From Stachybotrys elegans (Eukaryota > Ascomycota > Sordariomycetes > Hypocreales > Stachybotryaceae), in assembly GCA_020746835.1 (NCBI GenBank), contig JAGPNK010000039.1:1-64000 (forward strand): a stretch of DNA of 64,000 bases, in the 5' to 3' direction. Shown here one piece after another: positions 30,193 through 40,647 of the stretch (the first letter of the stretch is position 1; every line of letters begins with the position of its first letter). The notes under the pieces were generated by a model. It saw only the letters and a list, made by a program, of their open reading frames with translations, had not been told where the DNA came from and ran no database searches. Made by a program: the position numbers and the translations under genes.

Positions 30193-32083
30193 CTAGGAAA
30201 CCGAATAGACGTTCATGTTTCTTTTCAGATGCAATACAGCTTCTTCGAGACGTGAATTAACGTCCAGGTCATCATTCGGCAACAATATAATGGCATATAG
30301 CCCTGATGAGCACGCCGAGTCGAATACTGTGCCTGGCGTCATCAGAGGTTCGCGCTCCGTTGAGTATGGTATAAAGCCGTCGTCCTTATACTGCTCTGCT
30401 GTAATTTCCACGGCTGAACGGTCAACGGCTACTCTGCGGTCGATCTGCAAGCTACCTTGTCTGAAGGTATAGAACGATATTGTGGCAGGATGAGGCTCGG
30501 GAAGCTGGGCTTCGGGATATTGGCTGGTTATATGCCTAGCCTCGCGCCTTTCTTCTGTCGTCAAGATCTCAGTTGCAGCTGCATTTTGCATGTGTGTATC
30601 TCCTGCATCCTCAGAACTGCCTTTCCGTGATGCCGCTTTCATGTCCGTTAGCATAGATGGAGTGAGGTCGAACTGCTTTATGTTTCTGCCAAAGAATGCA
30701 AAGTACATTGCCCTTAGCACGAAGAAAGAAGTGAATTCCTCTGTCTGTGCATGAAGGTTATGTATGAACAGCAACTCCCTGTCTTTTTCGTATGTATTAT
30801 CATAGGGGATGCCGCTGCGTCTCCTAGGGTTTGGAGTGCTGCAAAAGGAGTGGGTATGGTCTTGCCGCGGGACACATATACTTTCACTATTTGACTGCTC
30901 ACTACCTGGCGCCACGAAGCCAAGACGGTTGGCGAGGCCAGAAAATTCGTTCAGGACGTCAACTTCTGCTTCTTGGAGCTCACATTTCGCCAGAAGTTGT
31001 TTGCCATTGCTTTGTCGAGGCCATGCCATTGATTTCCAATTCCTCATGACATACAGCCATAGCTGGCGTTGCGCCAGATCAAAGCGAGCATCAGCAGGAA
31101 CGGATAATTCATAGAAAACTCCGCTTGATACCTCGACTGCCATGTTGCCATCACCTTCAGTCGCTGAAAACGAGCCTTTCAAGATAGATTCTATAGTAGG
31201 AGGCGGCTCCCTGTCGTAGGGTTTGTTACCTGGCGGGCGCCTCCTCTTTGGAAATTTAATAACGTGGCGAATGCTAGGCGCGATGGTGTCGATAAAATGC
31301 AAATCGTTTAGGAGTGTAAACAGACTCAGAACGGGATGATCGATCAAGAGCAGCGAATTCCACAATTCCTCCCGTTGCGCTTGGGTGAGAGCGGTGAATA
31401 TCTGGCCTGCCTGTAATTTCTTGAAGATTTCTATTTTATCGTTCTGGCAGTATTTGGGGCATTTCCCCTCTATTGCAGTGACAGAAATAGAATCTGTTTG
31501 GGTTCTTGCTTCCTCCTGCGGTATGAGTTTGGTCCAGTCCGCTGATACCTGGGAGTTATAATGAATAACCTGCTATGGAAAGTCAGTACCATATTCGTCG
31601 TGGACTGTTTATCTCTACCTCGGCATATCTTGAGTATTTATGCCATTGGCTGACGCTCCAGCCACTCCGTAGACCTTTTATCGTGAGCAGTTCGTCGAAT
31701 GACTTAGCAAGTGCTTCGTGGCCAAGAAGCGCATTCACACATCGGAGAGCATGTTTGGATGAAAGCTGAGATATATAGTGGCTTTCAGAATGTCGATCCT
31801 TCTTTAAGTGGGATTCTCGTATCTTGCAATAAATTTCTACATCCGAGGTGGACTCCAATTTCCTCTTGCTCATCGTAAATGAATATGTAGGTACAGGTAC
31901 CGATACGCAGAACCTCAGACTTCTTATCCCCATGTAATATCCTGGTGACATGCGCAAAAAGTGGCGGCAGCCGCTAACGGCCACAGAGTCAGTATTTAAG
32001 CCACCACCTTGAACGCTTCTCATTACCCTACAAATATATGTATCCACATCGCCAATCTGAGCGTTTGTACATGGAGCAGTCAT
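30193..32083 (-). CDS. DUF3723-type protein, probably 5'-truncated
   Basis: Exons 32083-31619 and 31569-30193 join through a 49-nt intron (GTAG donor, ACTGAC branch, GCAG acceptor) to give up to 613 residues. The central part has DUF3723-like features: SDVEIYCKIRESH, a helical segment around LLGHEALAKSFDELLTIKGL, then IFTALTQAQREELWNSLLLI and LFTLLNDLHFIDTIAPSIRHV. Full-length members are usually 900 residues or more; the N-terminal third, including the G-R-H-R...W-W-T-V block, is missing and the first ~95 residues are not family-like. The proposed ATG overlaps the start of the divergent gene at 32082, so one or both starts may be wrong. DUF3723 function is unknown, but the family is a typical Starship-associated cargo. 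Confidence 0.65.
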
Positions 32084-33297
32084 GGATAAGACGGGTCGTC
32101 CAACCACTCAAATATTCTTTAGCGGGGTACGTCCAAGCAGGGTTCGCACTAAAAGCCCAAAGCCCGAAAAGTTCAGGGACTCTGGATCGACAGACTCCAA
32201 GCGTCTGAAACCCGTGTTAGACGAAGTGCTCCAGCAGGCAAAGGTAGAAAGTGGTACCGTCAAGAAGCATACCAATAACAAGCTGCGTCGAAAGGATCAC
32301 ATAACGGGCTTGGCCAATCGTGAGGAGCTCAACCCGGATGCAACTCTGTTCATCGATGGCAACAAGAAACCAGTTACTATTTTCGCGGCCAACCCCGTGG
32401 ATCCATGGAAGCATTATGAGTGGATATTGACGTACCATGATCTTGGGGGTGATGTGGACCTGGCGCTTGTGAGGGCAAAGCCAGACGTATTGGTCAACAT
32501 CAGGGTATTCACAACTCAAGAGGCGGAGCAAACACTCTCCCGCATACAACAACTTCCACGCGACTTGTTTGTTGAGGCATATGATGCTTACGTTACAGAG
32601 GAATCTCTCTACGTGATATTTGAGGAAATGCATATCAACCTCTCCCGCATGATAAAGAGCACGGATTACCCTACGCCGCATCAAGTCGGCGCTATTATTG
32701 GCCAGGTGAGTTATCTTAGGAATTTGGTCTACCTACTTCTCAGCTTACTGTTTAGATAATTGAAGGTATTGCCTATCTAGAAAATGAAGGAATGGAACAC
32801 ATTCATTTAGACTCGAGCTCTGTGCTGCTTACAGCTATGGGCGTAGTCAAAATAGGTACGTATTGGCGGACAATGAGCAGCTAAAATTGACTTTGCTGTT
32901 TAGGGTATCAAGAATCCTGTAAGAACGCGACTCCAGGAAGCAAGTCCCGAGCTGTAGGCAAAATCAGGGATATACTCATGGAGTTGATCAATAAAGATAA
33001 AACGGCCACCGGCACACAGCAACCAGAGTGGCTCTCTTGCTCGGAGGGCATCGACTTCCTTGCTGCAACTGTTACGGCTAAATCAGCCAATGAGCTTTTG
33101 AAGGTGCAACGCAATTCATCTCTCAGACAGCTCTGTGGGCTAACAATGGTCAGCATCCATTTCTGGCTTCTTATGGGCGCCAAGGAGACGCTTGGCATCA
33201 TTCCTGCCTTCGGAGACTTATTTATAGAGCAGCTGCACAGTTTCGCAGGAGCTGCCAATATTCAAAACGGGCCTCGGAAAATATTGACAAAACATAA
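32082..33297 (+). CDS. Protein kinase-like pseudokinase
   Basis: Exons 32082-32705, 32756-32855, 32904-33103 and 33154-33297 encode 355 residues. All three introns are 48-50 nt; the last has GTGCAA donor, CTAAC branch and CAG acceptor. Residues ~120-310 follow a kinase fold: a first lobe around DLALVRAKPDVLVNIRVF, hinge LYVIFEEMHINLSRMI, helix IIEGIAYLENEGMEHI, catalytic-loop position HLDSSSVLL, then VKIG where DFG should be, and ELLK-HPFLASY near the end. The usual catalytic Asp-x-x-x-x-Asn and DFG aspartate are absent, so it is probably inactive as a kinase and may be a scaffold or sensor. The N-terminal 80 residues are basic and disordered. It is divergent from the DUF3723 gene and followed by the ferric reductase. 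Confidence 0.6.
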
Positions 33298-33440
33298 TAC
33301 GCTATTTATGGCTCCCAAGGTTATATTTAGCCCCAATAGCTTAGAAGTCCTCGCAGAAATGACCTTATATTTTGAGTTCCATACCTGCTTGATTGCTTTC
33401 CGCCTTGTCATGTAGGATTCTAGAACAATCCATCAGTTGC

Positions 33441-35168
33441 ATGACATTCATGACTGTGGATAGCAGTCGTCTGTACGCGCTCGCATTTAGCGGTCTTTTT
33501 ATCATTTTGTTTGTCGTAGCCTTGTTCCATCCATTATTCATACGTTTCTCAAAACCTGTTACTGTCTTCATCAACAGGGCTCTTTTCTATACACCACTTC
33601 TTCATCGACATAGGCTCTTCGGTCCATGGACAACAGCTGAGTTCGTGGTTCAATCCGGCTACGTTATCGCAAATCTTGTATTAATTTCATTTAATGCATC
33701 CTCCGTCACCATGGCCTCGCTTTGCGCAGGTAGACTGGCATTGTTTAACATGATACCCCTATTCCTGAGTCCCGATTTGGCCTTCCTCGCCGACAGTCTC
33801 GGGCTGAGTCTCAGGGTTTTTCGAAAGGTGCACTGCTCGTCAGGAGTCATGACGATGATGATGACTCTCGTACATGTTTGCCTAATGGCATTCCTGAAAA
33901 GAGCGCAGGATCTCTACACGTTATTGGCAGGTGCATTTTTACCCAATCGCCTAACCTATTTTACTCATTTATGTAGGGTGGACTTGCGATATTGCTCGCG
34001 GTAGTGCTGTCAGCTCAGTTTCTCCGGAGGATGCTCTACGAAGCCTTTCTTCGAATTCATCAAGCACTAGCAATCCTTGCTGCTTCTTTGATATGTCGAC
34101 ACTTACTGACTATTCCTGATTTCCCCCGGTTATATCTCTATGTTTACGCAAGTGTGGCTAGTTGTCTAAACATTTCCTATCTAGCACTTATACTATATCG
34201 AAACGTCTCCGTGGGGAAACCTTTTCCCCGCGCCTACCTCTTAAGCCATGGAGGAAGCACTAGAATTATCGTGGACTTGCCACGAGCACTCCAAATCGAC
34301 GCTGGGCAGTACATCAATTTATGGATTTGGGCTCCAGAAATGAGCTTCTGGGCATGTATGCAAAGTCACCCTTTTACAGTAGCGTCTTGGTCGCCTGTAC
34401 GCCAGGCCACGCTGGAGCTCTTTGTCAAGTCTCGCAGAGGCCTGACTTCAAAGATGCCTCTCGTCAGTGGTTTGGAGTGCTTAGCCTTTTTTAGCGGTCC
34501 ACACGGACCTCGAATCGATGTATCGGACTATAAGTCGGCAATTATGGTAGCAAGCGACTACGGTATTGTTGCAATGTTGCCGTTTCTTCAAAAGTTTGTC
34601 CATGGCTATAAGTTTTTCACTGGACGCATTTGTCGGATTCATATAATTTGGCATGTAACGAAGTCAAGTGGGCTACCGGCCATAGAAGATATCCTCAATC
34701 AATACCTGAGCGATGCCGAGCTGAGAAGCGTATGTCTACCTGGTTCCTAGAACACTGGCTCACATCCTCTCTAGGTTCTACAACTCTCGGTGTTTAACGA
34801 GAGCGACACAAAGATAGAAGGTTTTGGGTCCCATGGGCGCCTGAGTGTCCTCACTGGAGAGCCACGAATCTCACAAATCCTCCTGGAGGAGAAGAATGGG
34901 GATTTTGCCGCGCAGTTCGACCCAGATGGGAGTTCCCAAAACGAAGGGCCGAGCCCTAAGGAACAAATCCAACAGGTGCACAAATTTAGAGCAAACCCTG
35001 GTAAGCTTATTGTGCTCGGTAAGGCAATTCAAGCCCCGAAATTTCTCTCCGAGCTGATTTGCCATAGTGTCTGGTACTGGCAAACTCCGTGACAGAGTGA
35101 GGAAGGAAGTCCGGAAGCATTTATTTGAGAATATGGTATTAAGGGAATTAGATTATCAAATAGAGTAA
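33441..35168 (+). CDS. Ferric-reductase-like transmembrane protein (FRE/NOX superfamily)
   Basis: Exons 33441-33926, 33977-34729, 34775-35018 and 35068-35168 encode 527 residues. The N-terminal half has about six membrane segments, with heme-ligand type histidines in HCSSGVMTMMMTLVHV and FLRIHQALAI...ICRHLL. The flavin-binding part has DAGQYINLWI and QSHPFTVASWS; NAD-binding motifs are weak, and the C-terminus ends SGTGKLRDRVRKEV as in the family. These enzymes pass electrons from NADPH through FAD and heme across the plasma membrane to reduce ferric iron. Intron 1 keeps the frame only as a GC-AG intron (GCAGGT donor at 33927); using the adjacent GT donor shifts the frame by one base. Introns 2 (GTATGT) and 3 (GTAAGG) are canonical. 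FRE genes are common Starship cargo. Confidence 0.8.
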
Positions 35169-35956
35169 CTGCGTGATAATGCGGTTGCGTCATATAGTAA
35201 CTACAATTAATACTCCTTGCCTAATTTTGCTTGCACCTCTCCTACACATCGCCCCTAAACCATCACAGTAGCGGCGTATTATGACACAGTTAATTGTAGT
35301 TTCTTGATGCTACATGAAACACGGGTACACTGAACGCGACTAACAAGGCAAAGGGCACCAGCGTAGAATACACAGGCACCTAGAACTTAGCCTTGCGATG
35401 TTAGGTATAAGACGCAACTCCTCCTCTCCGTGCACTATGCATTTTAAAAAGTGTCTCCATGTTGAGGTTCACTTCCAAACCACATCTCTGTAATAGACTC
35501 TGGCGAGGGTGCCCGTGCCCTTGAGATGTGAATCATTTTTGGTTTACCTATTCGACGGTACTGGATGGTTTGAACACGAGAATATTCAATGGATTGCAAA
35601 ACGGGCGGCCCTTGCTCCCCTTCAAGATTCTGATCAGTGCGTCGCATGTAATTCCAAGGAAAGCACATTCCAGCTGGACATAAAAGCACACTATGTACGT
35701 CGGGAAGTATGTATATGTAGGTATGTATATTTCTACCCTGTCGGTGGGTCCTTCTCTTTCCCACCTCATTTTCGGCGCTGAAGCTGACCAGAAACAAGAT
35801 CCAGAAGGTGGAATTGGCTGTGGTTTCATTTGTGGAGAGGATTTCTCACAACAGCCAAAACTGGATCAGAGAATATAAGTATGTATGTACATGACCTGTT
35901 CTCTAATGACATGGATGAATGTAGGTACCTAGCAAGTAACCAGATGCTTAACTGAG
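35169..35956. other. Intergenic, no gene
   Basis: Short frames only; a GTATGTATAT-type microsatellite lies near 35690-35735. The end is probably the promoter of the GH12 gene. Confidence 0.4.
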
Positions 35957-36781
35957 ATGAGGACGCTGGTGATAATAATTCTTCTTAGCTCATCATATGC
36001 ACAAGAGCTCTGTAATCAGTTCGGCTACTATACAGATTGCGGCTACGAGTTCAATAACAATGCTTGGGGCTTATACTCTGGCCATGGATCTCAGTGCACC
36101 TACATCGATGGCTCTGACTACAGCGGTGTAGCCTGGCATAGCACTTGGTCTTGGTCTGACGGTCAGAGTAATGTTAAAGCATACCCCTACTCTGGCCGCC
36201 AGCTTCCTATTAAGCAAATCGTGAACCAAATCTACAGCTTACCAAGTACAGCTTTATGGTCCTATGCCGGGACTGACATCCGTGCTAATGTCGCGTACGA
36301 TTTATTCACCTCGTCTAACATGGATCATCCCACAAGCAGTGGTGACTACGAGCTGATGATCTGGTACGCTCACTTCCTCCGCAGGAAACTGTCCCTAGGG
36401 TATATCTCTAACGCTTAGCTCCAGGTTAGGAAGGATTGGGGCCATTTGGCCAATTGGTCAGTCTGTCGGTTCTGTTACGGTTGAGGATATGCAATGGGAC
36501 CTATGGGTCGGCTATAATGGCGATATGAAAGTATTCACCTTTGTTGCTCCTGAAGAGCGGCACCACTATAGTGGAGATATTCTGCGGTACTTTGACTATA
36601 TCTCCAATACACAAGGCTTTCCAGCTGAAAGCCAGTATCTACTCAGTAAGTCAAACCCATCCATTGCCTATTACGGAGTTATATCTAAGCCTCTATATCA
36701 GCCTTTCAATTTGGAAGCGAATGCTTCACTGGCGACGGAGCACTCTTCACCTGCCACAACTTCTGGGCCGAAGCTCACTAA
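35957..36781 (+). CDS. Secreted GH12 endoglucanase/xyloglucanase
   Basis: Exons 35957-36363, 36425-36645 and 36702-36781 encode 235 residues, the usual GH12 length. Residues 1-15 (MRTLVIIILLSSSYA) are a signal peptide. The jelly-roll enzyme follows with GYEFNNNAWG, W-S-W-S-D, FTSSN, DYELMIW with the predicted nucleophile Glu132, VGSVTVEDMQWDLWVGYNG, DILRYFDYI and the acid/base Glu216 in FQFGSECFTG. Intron 1 (GTACGC, CTAAC branch, CTCCAG acceptor) rebuilds the W-L after ELMI; intron 2 (GTAAGT) rebuilds YLLTFQFG. Frames that ignore intron 2 run to 36842 with unrelated sequence. Family 12 enzymes cleave beta-1,4-glucan or xyloglucan of plant walls outside the cell. Confidence 0.88.
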
Positions 36782-37989
36782 AGTTTTCTATGGAATTATA
36801 ACATTTAATTCGGATACTGGGAGCTTTAGAAGACCATTATAGCTAGATCATGCCGACTCGCTGTTTAGAACGTCCAATTGGAGAAGAGCCAGGAGCCAAA
36901 AGGTGAACTATGGCTAATACACTCAGAGTTACATGCATAATCAGGCAAATTTGGTGCCAGTGGGATTGTAGCGCTATGAATATCATTCATGTGTATATAC
37001 CGTGCAAATTGTACATATAAACTGGCTGTGGAGTCGGAGCTTTCGCAGGTGAGCGCCTTAGAGACTTGGGAGTGTATGAGTTCGCAGTACTCTAGATAAT
37101 TCCCCCACATAGCCGAAGTAAGTCATTCTGCAAGTTGAAAAAGCCTTGAAGATATATAGTGAGGTGATGTTAGCCGGAGGGGCGCATCTATGTTATACTC
37201 ATTGTGCTTAGACTAAACCATAGAATGCATTTCTTAGAATAACAGGCTTAGTAGCAAAGGGCTGCAGCATTGTTTCAGCAACATCACTATCAGTGAGCGA
37301 ATAAAACTCGTGAATGGTTGGTTCACGAAGAACCGCATTTGTGAATCGAGATTGGAGAACCAGCGTATTATATGGCTTTTGACGTATTGTTGGCTTGCTT
37401 GTCGCGGGCCTATAGCAAAAGGCAATATGTAATGGTATCCTTCTCGGAAGAATGATTTCACTATGTACTGATGTTGCAGCAGCCATGAAGCCGGCGGCTG
37501 ATGGAAGCTGCTGATAATGACTTAATATATATGCCAACCATCGGACACATCAATATCGTAAGTATTTCTAGACTGTATTTTTAAGCGTATGTACGTATGT
37601 ACTATGTATATGTACTGCAGATCGTCTGTTTAATGAACCATGGATTGTCTGGGGGCTCTGCCTAAAAGCTACTGTAAAGCTGACGGAAGTACATAATTAG
37701 AGTAATGGTTCTTGCTGGCATAGATAGGGATATATGCACAGTACGTACGTCCGAGAGCCACAATAGAGAAAATGAGTGTAGAAGCGTTGCAAACCTACAA
37801 TTTCAGCTACAGCGCTATAATTGGCTCTAACTAGAAGTTGTGTTACCATCCCTGTCCATACTAAGCCATGAATTAAAGATCCTGCCTTCTTCTTTACCGG
37901 TACATATCTAGGCAGTATAAATATCAAGATAGCAGACGGTTATACATACACACTATAGGTATATTACTTCAAAAATTATTATTCTTGAA
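36782..37989. other. Intergenic, no convincing gene
   Basis: A 109-codon minus-strand frame at 37208-37537 starts with TTG and shows no domain. ATGTACGTATGT-type microsatellite lies near 37590-37610. The end is AT-rich and may carry the promoter of the next small gene (AGTATAAATATC near 37913). Confidence 0.4.
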
Positions 37990-38307
37990 ATGGAAAGCTT
38001 TTTTATATATCGCAGCATAGATGATATCTATGCTGATATGTTGTATAACCCAAGTTTGAATATTACTAGCAACAAGCCAACCTTATCCAGGCAACAGTCA
38101 CGGACTGTTTTCAATAACCCAACTTTTACGCAAAGAATCCAAGAGGCACAGCTTCACGCGCTGCTTCCGCGCACGCGCTTTTACGGGCAGGAGAAAAGCC
38201 CTTTTAAATTAGAAAGTCCGTTCCTGGAGACGACTAGGCGGGCAGAATGCCCAAGAACTGTATGCCCGAATGTCTTGAACGTAAAATCAACACCCGTCGG
38301 TTGGTAA
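37990..38307 (+). CDS. Small hypothetical protein
   Basis: A 105-residue ATG-initiated frame with a TATA-like AGTATAAATA ~75 bp upstream. It is polar with repeated Phe/Pro/Thr (RTVFNNPTFTQRIQEAQLH, KLESPFLETTRR), two cysteines near the C-terminus and no signal peptide or membrane segment. The family is not recognised; protein-like composition and a promoter-like leader make it plausible. Confidence 0.4.
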   Translation: MESFFIYRSIDDIYADMLYNPSLNITSNKPTLSRQQSRTVFNNPTFTQRIQEAQLHALLPRTRFYGQEKSPFKLESPFLETTRRAECPRTVCPNVLNVKSTPVGW

Positions 38308-39997
38308 TTGGTGAACTACATAGACAAATTGCAGTTAGGATAACGCCGTGCTCATTTTGATATAAAGGCTTTTGTAATTGACGCCACTGGGCATAACCAG
38401 CACCCTACATGTATGTCCCTACAGTGTTCTAGACAACCAAATGACCATTAGACTAGGAGAGTTAGTGGAGAACATTTAGAGCTCATGCTTAAATGGATTA
38501 ATATGTACTTTACAGGCCTTAGTGGGAGGCAAGGGTACTATAGGCTAGTTATGGCGTCTACGGTCGGAAATGGCTACTGACGCATTGACCACACCTTATT
38601 TTGACAACACCATCCACGCCAGGGTGTGGTGAGCCATGTACCCTGCAGCCATAATGACCCCACTACGTTGACTTGAGAGCAAGAACCACCCAGCAACTGC
38701 AGTACCTGCTTGTACTCGCTACTCGCACATCTACCGTTTCCACTACCGTCATTTGTGGCCCCTCCACCATCCAAATGCCTATGTAAGTTTAACCTGCTCT
38801 TACACATCGCCATGAAACCTCCATATTTCATCATGCACGGCTTCTCCAGCCATGTTATTAGCATCTGCCAAACGCTGTAATCCCAGACTTCTACATCGGT
38901 TCCTGCACAACTATATTATCTCTATATAGTAGCTGCAGAATCTATGCAAGATGCCTAGGCGCCCCTAATATATAGGTTTCTACAGTTAGCGTGGAGAGTA
39001 TTAATGAGAACCGGATCCAGTGGTGCCAAAGATATCTATTGCTAAGATTATGCCTAAAGGCGTTCATTCTAACGACTGACCGATATCTAGGCTCAGCAAA
39101 ATACAGCAGGCATAAAATTTATACTTGATTCCAAGGGAAGGCAGTAACTCTGCTAATGATGGCCATGACTCTAGACAATTTCCCTTTTTGTCTTATACCT
39201 CATTTGAAACAGACCTAGAAACCAGCTTTAGAGTAGCTTATTGCCGGTGATACTGCCGCTACAGGTAGTCATGAATGCACCACGCCTGGCGCCGACTAAA
39301 GACATCAACCCACCCAAACCACCGTATTATCGTGATTCTGGCTTTCAGTTTCCGTCCCCGTTAGATGTTGCCATCTTGTCCTTAATAGCATCCAGCATAA
39401 ATGCCTCCTCGACATGCAATGGAACACGCGGAGCCAGAATTTGAGGATCTTGTCTCCTGAAGCCGGCTACACATCACATCACCTTCATCAGCACTTTGGT
39501 AATTGACCATTGCCTCATGCTGCAGTCACCGCTAAAGATAACCCAACTCCTATCATGGTGGACAGGATTATGCCGATGTGGATTTAGTACCGTGGCCACG
39601 TTAGCATAAGGGGACTGGAATGAAAGCGGACGACATCAGGCAGGAGCTGCAAAGGGGGTCTGGCAGGGCTATCCTCCCTGAACCCTCCTTGATCATGACA
39701 TTGTCGGCTCGGTTGAGGGCTAGAGCCATCCGCCTGCTCCACCGATTCTGTGAGCATGACCAAGGACTGTGCCGTCTGTATCTATTGGCGCTTCTTCTCC
39801 AAGCCAGCAGAGTCTCCGGCGGCTCTGAGGCCCCATCACCCTACGAGCATTGTCGCAAATATTGACGTAACCCTCACTTTTGTCTACGGTCATGCATTCA
39901 GTGGTTATTCGCAGACAGTGTCGTTACACCATAAGCGAGACTATAAACACTAACACTGCAGAGTGTCCTTTTGCCTCGTAATCTTTCTACATAACCA
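38308..39997. other. Gene-poor, no supported gene
   Basis: Short frames on both strands (38574-38864 minus, 39620-39865 plus) have no recognisable features. Possibly old, degraded coding DNA. Confidence 0.4.
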
Positions 39998-40647
39998 TTA
40001 AACTCCATACCTAGTCTCGAATTTCAACATAGCCCTCTTTTTCAATCTACCTTCCAAATCTTTCAGAGGCACCCACACCTTACTTCCACTCTTCAGTATG
40101 ACTTTCACCATCATTTCGCGGTAGCTCAGCTTTACCTTCAATACTGCCTTGATAGAATCCTTCCCACTTCTCTTCTCCGTGATAGTACGCTTCTTCCTTT
40201 CATCGTCCTCTAGAATGATGAGCACAGAAACAGCCTTGGTGGCCATGACTATTTCTCCTCGGCACATAGGACATAGGACTTTTCGTGGAATGTAAAACTC
40301 GGTGCTGTTGCTCTTTTGGCGTATATTAAGGTTCTCCAAACAACGATCGCAGAATGTGTGCCCGATCTTTCTTTCATCATCCTTAGTGGAACAAAGGGTA
40401 TAGAGGAAGGTAGATCCTCCAAAACAAATCGGACAGTTGCCGTTCCAGCCGTACTGCAGAACGAGTTCATGCCTGCTGACATTGCTGGCGCATTTGCTAC
40501 AGAGATGCTGCAAAAGAGTTAGCAAATAAATTTTTGGAACACAACAAGACTTACCAGTCCAGAGTTGGACCTGCGAAATATTGCAGCAGTGCCGCCAAGG
40601 CTCTCCAAACAGTTGCTGCATTGATTCCGAATGCGGACAGAAGACAT
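39998..40647 (-). CDS. RING-type zinc finger protein
   Basis: Exons 40647-40555 and 40507-39998 encode 200 residues; the intron (GTAAGT donor, GCTAAC branch, TTTTGCAG acceptor, 47 nt) is phase 0. Zinc ligands run in pairs: CSNC at ~10-13, CSKC, then NCPICFGG, GHTFCDRCLENL and CPMCRGEI, the last three forming a RING finger with an extended loop between the first and second pair. RING proteins are usually E3 ubiquitin ligases that recruit an E2. The C-terminal ~60 residues are basic and strand-rich. The longer frame reaching 40714 reads through the intron; the first exon used here gives the extra cysteine pairs in frame, which supports it. Confidence 0.7.

Noticed and set aside
33298..33415. 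C-terminal extension of the pseudokinase to 33415
   Set aside because: An intron at 33104-33153 restores the kinase-type HPFL motif and a stop at 33297, leaving room for the FRE promoter.
36646..36842. Extension of the GH12 protein to 36842
   Set aside because: It ignores a GTAAGT intron; the spliced form regains the family's C-terminal FQFGSECFTG and stops at 36781.
37208..37537. 109-codon minus-strand frame
   Set aside because: It begins with TTG, has no domain and no splice support.
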